Assembly: GCA_011048835.1 (NCBI GenBank)
Contig: DSDF01000089.1
Span: 1 to 58,817, forward strand
Length of the DNA stretch: 58,817 nt
Direction: 5' to 3'
Origin: Methanoculleus sp.
Lineage (GTDB): Archaea > Halobacteriota > Methanomicrobia > Methanomicrobiales > Methanomicrobiaceae
In this document: in pieces, positions 51,666 through 58,817 of the stretch
How the letters are laid out: every line of letters starts with the position of its first letter
Position numbering within the stretch: the first letter of the stretch is position 1
Program-made: the position numbers and the translations under genes
Notes under the pieces: generated by a model
What the model was told of the DNA's origin: nothing
Seen by the model: only the letters and a program-made list of their open reading frames with translations
Databases searched by the model: none

Positions 51666-54188
51666 ATGAGCGACGATATACCCCCACATGCGCAGGACAT
51701 CACGTCGGTTCGAGAATCGATCGACACCTCGTTTGAGGGGCTATCCGGGGAGGAAGCGGACAGGAGGCTCGAGCGCTACGGGAAGAACGTCCTCGAGGAA
51801 GAGGAGATCAGCAGGGTTCGCATCTTCATCAAGCAGTTCCAGGACTTCCTGATCTACATCCTGATCGCTGCGGCCATTATCTCGCTGTTCGCTGCGGACT
51901 TCAAGGACTTCGTCGTCATCGTCGCGCTGATCCTGGTCAACGGCATTATCGGCTTCTGGCAGGAGCTGAAGGCGGAGACCTCGATCCGCGCCTTAAAAGA
52001 GCTCACCGAGAGCACGGTCTCGGTGATCAGGGACGGGGAGAAAACCCGGGTACCGTCCCCGGTGATCGTGCCCGGCGACGTCGTCTTCCTTGCCGAAGGG
52101 GATATGGTCACCGCGGATATCCGCCTCTTCGAGAGCGCCGGGCTGGCGGTCAACGAGGCGACACTGACCGGGGAGTCGGTTCCGGTCTCCAAAGACCACA
52201 CGGCGGTCCTCGACCCGGAGACCCCGCTCTACGACCTGTCCAACACCATTCTCTCGGGGACCGCCGTGGTGCGGGGGTCCGGAAAGGGGTTCGTCGTGCG
52301 CACCGGACAGGAGACCTCCCTGTCCGGGATCGCGCAGAGGGCGCAGGAAGCCTCCCCGCAAAGCCCGTTTACCCGTGCGATCCGGCACTTTTCGATGCGC
52401 TACGCCGTTCTGCTGATCATGCTGCTTGTGCTGGTCGGGACGGTGGCATACCTGCAGGGGCGAGACCTGATCAGCATCGCATATCTGCTGGTCGCCCAGC
52501 TGGTCTCCGCAGTGCCGGCGGGCCTGCCGCTGGTGGTCACGCTCGTGATGGTGGTCGGCGCCCTTGCCCTGAGCAGGAAGCAGACCCTGACCCGGCACCT
52601 CCCCTCGGTGGAGACGCTCGGGAGCGCCACGGTGATCGCTTCGGACAAGACCGGGACGATCACCGAAGGGCGGCTGGCGGTGGTGGACGACCACGCCCTG
52701 GATGCCCGGAGCCTCACGCTGGCGGCAGCACTCTGCAACGATGCGGCCGATGATGCCGGCGACCCGATCGACGTCGCCCTCTCGCGGTGGGTCGGGGACA
52801 CCGAAGCACTCCGAGAGCGGCATCCCCGTACCTGGACCTTCCCCTTCGACACCGAAATGAAGCTGATGGCGACCGCGAACGAGGTGGACGGCGAGACCCG
52901 GTTTTTCATTAAGGGTGCGTTTGAGGAGCTCGCGAAGCGTGCGGAGAACCGGGAGGATGTAGACGACCTTGAGGCACAGCAGAACGCGATGGCCGGGGAG
53001 GGACTGCGGGTGCTTGCGTTCGGCGCAGGCGACTGGCAGGGCGAGGATCCGGACCAGTGGCGCTACGATATCGTCGGGCTGGTCGGCTTCCAGGATCCCC
53101 CCAAGGAAGGGGTCCGGGACGCGGTCCTCACCGCCCGTGCGGCGGGCATCCACGTGCTGATGATCACCGGCGACAACCCGCTCACCGCACGGGCGATCGC
53201 CGCCGAGGTGGCGATCTGGAGGGAGGGGGATGCTGTCCTGACCGGGAGCGACATCGGGTCCATGGACGACGACGAACTCGTTGCCACCCTGAAGACGGCC
53301 ACGGTCCTCGCCCGCGTGCTTCCCGATCACAAATACCGGGTGGTGCGTCTGCTGCAGGACCGGGGCGAGATCGTCGCCGTGAGCGGCGACGGCGTGAACG
53401 ACGTGCCGGCTCTCAAGGCGGCGGACCTCGGGATTGCGATGGGTTCGGGGACCGAAGCGGCAAAAAGCGCCGCAAAAATGGTGATCCTGGACAACAACCT
53501 GCGGGTGATCGTCGACGCAATCCGGAACGGGCGGGTGATCGTCGACAACGTGCGCAAGGTGATCTACTACCTGCTCTCCACCTCCATCTCCGAGGTGGTG
53601 CTGATCAGTACCACCATCTTTGCCGGCCTGCCGCTCCCGCTCGTCCCCATCCAGATCCTCTGGATCAACCTCGTCACCGACGGGGTGCAGGACAAGATGT
53701 TTCCGTTCATCAAGGCGGAGGGGGAGGTCATGAACCGCCCCCCCAAACCACCCGCCCGGCAGTTCTTCGAACGCCGGCAGATCACCCGGATCCTGATCTT
53801 CGGGCTGGTCATGGGCGTGGCGAGTTTTCTTGTCTTCGAACACCTTATCGACCGGTTCCCCTACGAAAACGCCAATGCGATTATCTTCACGGCGTTCGTG
53901 GCCTTCCAGTGGGTCAACGGCATTCAGGCCCAGAAGGAGCACGAGCCGTTCTTCAAGAACCTCCGGCGCAGCCTGACCATCAACCCGCTCATCTTCCTCG
54001 GCGTCCTCATCGGGCTCGTCCTGCAGTTGATCGCCATCTACCTCGTCCCCTCGTGGCTCGATGCCGTGCCCCTCGCCCCGGAGCAGTGGGCCTATGTCGG
54101 CCTCCTCTCCCTGGTGGCCTTTGGCCTGGTGGAGACGGTCAAGTGGGTAGAGTACTTCGTGGACAGGAACGACGCGGGTGCAGGCTAA
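51666..54188 (+). CDS. P-type cation-transporting ATPase
   Basis: An 840-aa P-type ATPase of the P2-like (calcium/sodium) layout: N-terminal cation domain, two TM segments (about 55-100), actuator with TLTGESVPV, TM3-4, phosphorylation site SDKTGTIT (D327), nucleotide-binding domain, MITGDNPLTA, GDGVNDVPAL hinge, then six C-terminal TM. The TM4 motif reads VPAGLP (A285), where calcium and sodium pumps have PEGLP, so a key ion-binding Glu is missing. Transported ion is uncertain. GAGGTG lies about ten bases before the ATG. Confidence 0.93.
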   Translation: MSDDIPPHAQDITSVRESIDTSFEGLSGEEADRRLERYGKNVLEEEEISRVRIFIKQFQDFLIYILIAAAIISLFAADFKDFVVIVALILVNGIIGFWQELKAETSIRALKELTESTVSVIRDGEKTRVPSPVIVPGDVVFLAEGDMVTADIRLFESAGLAVNEATLTGESVPVSKDHTAVLDPETPLYDLSNTILSGTAVVRGSGKGFVVRTGQETSLSGIAQRAQEASPQSPFTRAIRHFSMRYAVLLIMLLVLVGTVAYLQGRDLISIAYLLVAQLVSAVPAGLPLVVTLVMVVGALALSRKQTLTRHLPSVETLGSATVIASDKTGTITEGRLAVVDDHALDARSLTLAAALCNDAADDAGDPIDVALSRWVGDTEALRERHPRTWTFPFDTEMKLMATANEVDGETRFFIKGAFEELAKRAENREDVDDLEAQQNAMAGEGLRVLAFGAGDWQGEDPDQWRYDIVGLVGFQDPPKEGVRDAVLTARAAGIHVLMITGDNPLTARAIAAEVAIWREGDAVLTGSDIGSMDDDELVATLKTATVLARVLPDHKYRVVRLLQDRGEIVAVSGDGVNDVPALKAADLGIAMGSGTEAAKSAAKMVILDNNLRVIVDAIRNGRVIVDNVRKVIYYLLSTSISEVVLISTTIFAGLPLPLVPIQILWINLVTDGVQDKMFPFIKAEGEVMNRPPKPPARQFFERRQITRILIFGLVMGVASFLVFEHLIDRFPYENANAIIFTAFVAFQWVNGIQAQKEHEPFFKNLRRSLTINPLIFLGVLIGLVLQLIAIYLVPSWLDAVPLAPEQWAYVGLLSLVAFGLVETVKWVEYFVDRNDAGAG

Positions 54189-54200
54189 GGGAGCGATTCC

Positions 54201-55499
54201 TCAGCCCGCCGGGATCCCGAGGATCCGTGCGACAAGGGTGATGAACAGCACCACCGGGATGCAGTAGCGGACCAGGAGCAGGTACGCCCGCTGCAGCCGG
54301 GGGGTTCCGCCCAGTTCCGCAAACAGCCACTCCGGATCAACGAACCAGCCCGCGACGATGCTCACGATCAGGCCCGAAAAAATGAGGCCGAGGGTGCCAA
54401 AGACGTAGTCCGAGAGATCGAAGAGCGGGGTGCCGAAGAGCTCCAGCCGCAGGCCGGTGTAGCTGAGGGCGGAGGGGAGCCCGAGGAGCACGATGACCCC
54501 GAACACGAGGAGCGTCGCCCGTTTCCGGGGATAGCCGTAACTATCGATGACCGTCGCCACCGGCACCTCCAGCATGGAGACCGCGGAGGTGAGTGCAGCG
54601 AGGAAGAGCATGGCAAAGAAGAGGGTGCCGAGCACCGACCCGAACTGCATGCTGAGGAATACCGAGGGAAGGGTGACGAACGCAAGGTTCACCCCCGCCG
54701 CCGGGTCTACGTTGAAGGCGAAGACGAGGGGAAAGATCATGAGGCCTGCCAGAATGGCGATCGCGATATCGGAGACGGCGATGATCGTCGCGTTCCGGAA
54801 CAGGTTCGCCCGCTCGAGGTAACTGCCGTAGGTGAGCAGGATCCCCATCCCCACCGAGAGGGAGAAGAACGCCTGCCCGAACGCCGCCGCCCAGACCAGC
54901 GGGTCGCCGAGCAGGGAGAAGTCCGGCGTGAGGTAGAACGCCACTCCTTCGGCCGCCCCGGGCTGGGCGAGGGAGAAGACGACGAGGAGCAGGAGGATCA
55001 GCAAGAGCAGCGGGATGACAACCCGGGATATCCGCTCGATCCCCTCACGGACCCCGGAGCGCACGGTAGCGAAGACGATCAGCCCGGAGAGCAGGAAAAA
55101 GACCAGCGGGTAGTAGGAGCCGGTGAAGGCATCGAAGTCCACCGGCCGCTGGAGGGCGAAGAACAGGCTATAGGCGAGGACCCAGCTGCTGACCACCAGA
55201 TAGTAGCTGAGGATAAGGCTGACGATGACCACGAGAACGATGCCGGCGAAAAAGAACCGCTGCCCGATGGCCCGAAAGGCAGGGCCCACGGACGTCTGCA
55301 GGTGCCGCCCGACGGCGAGCTCGAGCATCATCAGGGGGAGGCCGAAGAGGAAGACCGATATCAGGTAGGGGATCAGGAACGCCCCGCCGCCGTTGGTCCC
55401 CACGATATACGGGAACCGCCAGATGTTCCCGATCCCCACCGCAGAGCCGATGCTGGCGAGGATAAAGCCCAGCCCGGTCGACCACCTCTCCCTGCTCAT
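54201..55499 (-). CDS. Sodium-dependent NSS-family transporter
   Basis: A 432-aa membrane symporter of the neurotransmitter:sodium symporter family. The TM1 signature GSAVGIGNIWRFPY is intact, followed by NGGGAFLIPYL in TM2; about 11 hydrophobic segments are visible. Bacterial and archaeal members usually carry amino acids. It converges on the P-type ATPase with a 12-base gap. A TATA box, CCTATATG, at 55549-55556 gives a leader of about 25 nt. Confidence 0.93.
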   Translation of the reverse strand: MSRERWSTGLGFILASIGSAVGIGNIWRFPYIVGTNGGGAFLIPYLISVFLFGLPLMMLELAVGRHLQTSVGPAFRAIGQRFFFAGIVLVVIVSLILSYYLVVSSWVLAYSLFFALQRPVDFDAFTGSYYPLVFFLLSGLIVFATVRSGVREGIERISRVVIPLLLLILLLLVVFSLAQPGAAEGVAFYLTPDFSLLGDPLVWAAAFGQAFFSLSVGMGILLTYGSYLERANLFRNATIIAVSDIAIAILAGLMIFPLVFAFNVDPAAGVNLAFVTLPSVFLSMQFGSVLGTLFFAMLFLAALTSAVSMLEVPVATVIDSYGYPRKRATLLVFGVIVLLGLPSALSYTGLRLELFGTPLFDLSDYVFGTLGLIFSGLIVSIVAGWFVDPEWLFAELGGTPRLQRAYLLLVRYCIPVVLFITLVARILGIPAG

Positions 55500-55548
55500 T
55501 GCACCCCATCCGGTTTCCGGTTACCAGTGAAATAACCACGGGCATCGT

Positions 55549-55556
55549 CATATAGG
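55549..55556 (-). promoter_or_regulatory. TATA box of the NSS transporter gene
   Basis: CCTATATG on the minus strand, with predicted start near 55525. The gap 55500-55738 otherwise shows no gene on either strand that I can support. Confidence 0.4.
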
Positions 55557-55738
55557 TACGCATGCACGGGGCGGATCAGCCCCACCGGGGCATTCCCTCG
55601 CACAATGCCTGCCGGCCCCCGGTCCGGTCCCCCCGGCTGCCCGCCGATCCACGGGCCCGCGAAATGCCCGGACGCGGGGGGTGTACCCATCCGGCGAGAG
55701 ACGAGGAGGGCCCTCCTGCAGGACAAAAAACCCCTCAT

Positions 55739-58700
55739 TCAGCCACATTTCTCCTTCTCCTCGCACAGCGGGCCGTAATCGCAGTACCTGCACCCCTGAT
55801 ACGACGGCGTGGGCCCGAACCGCTCCGCACAGACGGAATCGATCATCCCTGCCAGCGTCTCCTCGAACGCGGCGATGCTCGTCTCGTCCGGGCGGTAGTC
55901 CACCAGTTTGTTGTCGCTGAGGAAGAAGAGCGAGGCACGCCGGGGCAGCGCGCCGTATCGCTCCCGGATGGCGAGGCAGTAGAGGTTGAGCTGGATATGC
56001 TCGCGGACCTTCTGCCGGGTCAGCGATGAGGGCTTCGAGCCGCTCTTGAAGTCGATGACCACGTACTCCCCGCCGGGCGTCTGCTCGATGCGGTCGATGG
56101 CGCCCTTCAGGGTGCGGCCCCGGTAGGTGAACTGGAACCGCTCCTCCACGCCGATGACGCGGTTGTTGTTCATGAAATGCCAGGCAAGGTAGATCTCCAG
56201 CAGGTGCACCGCCCGGTCCCGGTCCTCGCGTTCCTGCTTCCGGGACGCGTAGCCGGCAGGCGACCAGAACTGCTCGAGCAGGGCACGGGCCCGCTCCCGG
56301 GTGGGCGCCACCCCCCGCAGCTCGTCCGCGGCGAGTTTCTCGATGACCCGGTGCACCACCGAACCCAGCCCGAAGAAGGATTTGGGCTCGGTGGGGACCA
56401 TGAGCACGTGCTGGAACTTGTACCGCAGCGGGCAGGTCTCGTAGGTGGCGAGCGATGAGGCGGAGAAAGTGTGATCGGGGCCCACGAGGCAGGCTTGTTC
56501 CCCGCCGCACAATGAGGCGGCGAAGAGCGGGTCTTCGGAGACGGCGAAGAAGGCCTCCCGGTCGAAGGTCGACGAATCCTCCCCCGCTTCCGCACGCCGC
56601 ACCTTCTCGAGATCCATCAGCCGCTGCAGGGCCGTCTGCAGCCGCATCTCGGCGACGGCCCGGATGATCGCCGCCTGCAGGGAGTGCCGGATCACCTCCA
56701 GCTCGCTTTTTGCCTGCACCCGGATCTCCCGGTGCTCGGCCGGCACCTCGACGACCTCGATGAGCGGGTTCTTTCGGTAGTCGAGCTCCTCGAGGAACTG
56801 CGAGGGCTTCGACTCCCGCTTGTTCTCCCCGTACCACTTCGCCCGGGTGAAGTAAAGCCGCTCCTCGGCCCGGGTCATCCCCACATAGCAGAGCCGCCGC
56901 TCCTCCTGCAGGTAGAGGGCTTTCTCATCCTCCTCCCGGCAGAGCCCCCGGGCCAGATCCCGTGGCACATAGAAGGGCTTTTCCTGGTAGCGGAGCGGGA
57001 ACTTGCGCTCGGCGAGGTCCGCCAGAAAGACCACCGGGAACTCCTTGCCCTTGCTCTTGTGCAGGGTGAGCACCTGCACCGCATCGCCGGCCTCGGTATC
57101 GCCGATCTCCACGTCGGCGTCGGCGAGCAGGGCCAGGTACTCGAGGAAGTCGTCCACCCGCGCCTCCCGGGTGAGGGCGGCGTAGTCCTTCGCCAGCGTG
57201 TAGAACTCATTGAGCACCTGCCGGTGGACGCTCGCATCGTCAGCCAGCGCGGCGCGGTAGATGGCGCTCGCACGCATCATGATCTCGTAGACCAGCTCGG
57301 GGAGCGTGGCCCGGTCCCGCAGGTCGATGAGGGCGTCGAGGGCCACCGCCAGCTCCGCCACCTGCGCCCGACAGGCGTCAGGCACGGCCTCCGGATCCCG
57401 CATGGCCTCATAGACGCCGTCGGTGTGATCGGCACCCCAGGTTTGTACGCGGGCCTTCGCGTTGATGGCCTGCACCACCGTCTCCGGCACCCCGGCGACC
57501 TTCATGATCCGGTTGAGGGCGATGCCGGCCGAAAGGGGGTTTCCGACGGCCCGCAGGTAGGCCATCACGTCCCGCACCGCGGGCATGGAAAAGAAGGCCA
57601 CCTCCCCGGTGAACTCGCAGGGGATACCGTGGCTGGTGAGGAACTGGTAGAACTTCACACCCTCGGCCCTTCGGCGGCAGAGAATGGCGAAATCGCCGTG
57701 GCGGAACGCCCGCTCCCGGCCCCCGGTGCGGTCGAAAAAGGTCGTCTGCAGGAGCCGCTCGATCTCGCGGAGGACGTAGAGCGCCTCGGCCTCCTCGTTC
57801 TCGCACTCGGCCACGACGATCGGTTCCCCCTCGGGGTTGCCGGTGAAGAGCGGCTTGTCCTGCCGGCCGGGCACCCCCGCCATCAGCTGCAGGGCCGCCC
57901 GGAGGATGGTGTTCGTGCTGCGGTAGTTCTGGTCGAGCAGGGTCTGGCAGTGACCGGCATAGGTCCGGCGGAAGTCGTCGAAGTTGCCGAAGTAGGCCCC
58001 CCGGAAGCGGTAGATGGTCTGGTCGTCGTCGCCCACCACGCAGAGATGCTCCCCGCAGAGCTGCTTGATCAGGGCCAGCTGGGCGTAATTGGTGTCCTGG
58101 AACTCGTCGACCAGCACGTACGGGGAGCGCCGCCGGTACTGCGCGAGGATGTGCGGTTTTTGCTCGAAGAGACGTACCGTCTCGTGGATCATGTCGTCGT
58201 AGTCGAGCAGCTGTTCGCGCCGCTTGTACGCCTCGTAGGCGACGTAGACCCGCAGGAGATCCTGCAGTTTCCGGCAATAGATCAGTTCCTCGTCGTCGGC
58301 AGAGGGCAGTTTCTTTGTAAGATAGGCCTCCAGCTCGGCAGGGCCGATCAGCTCGTCCCGGAAGCGGCTGATCCCGTCGATGATCGACTCGATCACCCGG
58401 GCGGCGTTGTTGCCCACCTCAATGTGCTCGAACCCGAAGGTGTCGATGGCGCGCAGGCCCCAGACCAGCTGGTTGGCGCGACTGATCAGCCCGGTGGAGA
58501 AGTTGATGCCCGAGTCAAGGACGTTGTCCTCCAGCACCTGCAGGCAGAAGGAGTGGAAGGTCTGCACCGAAAGCTCCGCGCTCGCTGCTCCCAGGCTCTT
58601 CTCCAGCCGCTCCTCCATCTCCCGGGCCGCCTTTTCCGAGAAGGTCAGCGCAAGGATCTCCCCCGGGGCCGCCCCGTTGCCGACGAGGTGGAGGATCTTT

Positions 58701-58798
58701 TCCGTGATCACGCGTGTCTTGCCGGACCCCGGCCCGGCCAGGACGAGCTGGATGCCGGGGGTGGTGACTGCTTCCTGCTGTTGCGGGTTGAGGGGCAT
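55739..58798 (-). CDS. UvrD/Rep-type helicase fused to a RecB-like nuclease domain
   Basis: A 1019-aa superfamily 1 helicase with a C-terminal nuclease. Helicase motifs: LNPQQQEAV (Q), AGPGSGKTRV (Walker A, near residue 20), VDEFQDTNYAQ (II), GDDDQTIYRFRGA (III), VLTLHKSKGKEFPVVF (V) and YVGMTRAEERLY (VI). The nuclease domain has VVIDFKSGSK (PD-(D/E)xK core), and cysteines TCPLRYKF and CRYCDYGPLC that may hold a 4Fe-4S cluster as in AddB and Cas4. It probably resects or repairs double-strand breaks. The ATG is at 58798; the upstream region is cut by the window edge. Confidence 0.93.
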   Translation of the reverse strand: MPLNPQQQEAVTTPGIQLVLAGPGSGKTRVITEKILHLVGNGAAPGEILALTFSEKAAREMEERLEKSLGAASAELSVQTFHSFCLQVLEDNVLDSGINFSTGLISRANQLVWGLRAIDTFGFEHIEVGNNAARVIESIIDGISRFRDELIGPAELEAYLTKKLPSADDEELIYCRKLQDLLRVYVAYEAYKRREQLLDYDDMIHETVRLFEQKPHILAQYRRRSPYVLVDEFQDTNYAQLALIKQLCGEHLCVVGDDDQTIYRFRGAYFGNFDDFRRTYAGHCQTLLDQNYRSTNTILRAALQLMAGVPGRQDKPLFTGNPEGEPIVVAECENEEAEALYVLREIERLLQTTFFDRTGGRERAFRHGDFAILCRRRAEGVKFYQFLTSHGIPCEFTGEVAFFSMPAVRDVMAYLRAVGNPLSAGIALNRIMKVAGVPETVVQAINAKARVQTWGADHTDGVYEAMRDPEAVPDACRAQVAELAVALDALIDLRDRATLPELVYEIMMRASAIYRAALADDASVHRQVLNEFYTLAKDYAALTREARVDDFLEYLALLADADVEIGDTEAGDAVQVLTLHKSKGKEFPVVFLADLAERKFPLRYQEKPFYVPRDLARGLCREEDEKALYLQEERRLCYVGMTRAEERLYFTRAKWYGENKRESKPSQFLEELDYRKNPLIEVVEVPAEHREIRVQAKSELEVIRHSLQAAIIRAVAEMRLQTALQRLMDLEKVRRAEAGEDSSTFDREAFFAVSEDPLFAASLCGGEQACLVGPDHTFSASSLATYETCPLRYKFQHVLMVPTEPKSFFGLGSVVHRVIEKLAADELRGVAPTRERARALLEQFWSPAGYASRKQEREDRDRAVHLLEIYLAWHFMNNNRVIGVEERFQFTYRGRTLKGAIDRIEQTPGGEYVVIDFKSGSKPSSLTRQKVREHIQLNLYCLAIRERYGALPRRASLFFLSDNKLVDYRPDETSIAAFEETLAGMIDSVCAERFGPTPSYQGCRYCDYGPLCEEKEKCG

Positions 58799-58817
58799 GG
58801 AATCAATTAATATTCCG

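Noticed and set aside
51993-53942. 649-codon minus-strand frame opposite the P-type ATPase
   Set aside because: Shadow of a gene with full P-type ATPase motifs.
56684-58810. 708-codon plus-strand frame opposite the helicase-nuclease
   Set aside because: Shadow; helicase motifs are all on the minus strand.

Overview
This 58.8 kb, GC-rich window comes from a hydrogenotrophic methanogenic archaeon, most likely of the order Methanomicrobiales. The evidence is a complete mcrBDCGA operon, part of the mtr operon, a fused fwd/hdr/mvhD operon, ftr, coenzyme B (aks) genes and archaeal-type informational genes. Intergenic regions are AT-rich with archaeal BRE/TATA boxes and T-run terminators, and many genes overlap by ATGA. 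I place the organism at order level only.

Region 1 (1-18.5 kb, all minus strand) is a methanogenesis island. In transcription order it holds a ten-gene operon fwdG-fwdF-hdrC-hdrB-hdrA-mvhD-fwdD-fwdB-fwdA-fwdC (first and last step enzymes together), then mcrB-D-C-G-A, then mtrE-D-C-B-A, where mtrA runs off the left edge. The leaders of the mcr and fwd operons contain palindromes and repeats close to the predicted transcription starts.

Region 2 (18.9-28.5 kb, plus strand) starts with ftr and continues with a tightly overlapped nine-gene operon: two tandem GIDDTD (methanogenesis-marker-11-like) proteins, a radical SAM protein, an IorA-like thiamine-diphosphate enzyme, AksA, AksD, AksE, an unrecognised 267-aa protein and AksF. 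The Aks enzymes build 2-oxosuberate for coenzyme B. The later steps (decarboxylation, sulfur insertion, threonine-phosphate coupling) lack firmly assigned enzymes as far as I know, so the four uncharacterised operon members are the best candidates here for a new biochemical system.

Region 3 (28.5-41.4 kb) is housekeeping plus repair: endonuclease IV, a secreted beta-propeller-like protein with a C-terminal sorting-type tail, tRNA-splicing endonuclease, TrpRS, PheRS alpha and beta, HisF, S-adenosylhomocysteine hydrolase, an Ogg-type DNA glycosylase broken by a 2-base frameshift, and a 730-aa fusion of a degenerate DNA-methyltransferase domain, a HsdS-like half and a C-terminal region with an Rx5H (HEPN-like) motif.

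Region 4 (41.5-58.8 kb) contains a CPA2 antiporter, a CBS-pair protein, a mutM/UDG4 repair pair, a small unknown protein, a stand-alone LigD-type 3'-phosphoesterase, an MBL-fold protein, a type 1 copper lipoprotein, phosphoglycerate kinase, a TreT-like glycosyltransferase, a putative methyltransferase, a P-type cation ATPase with an altered PEGLP motif, an NSS-family symporter and a UvrD-like helicase-nuclease. I found no tRNA, rRNA, CRISPR array, insertion sequence or phage gene.
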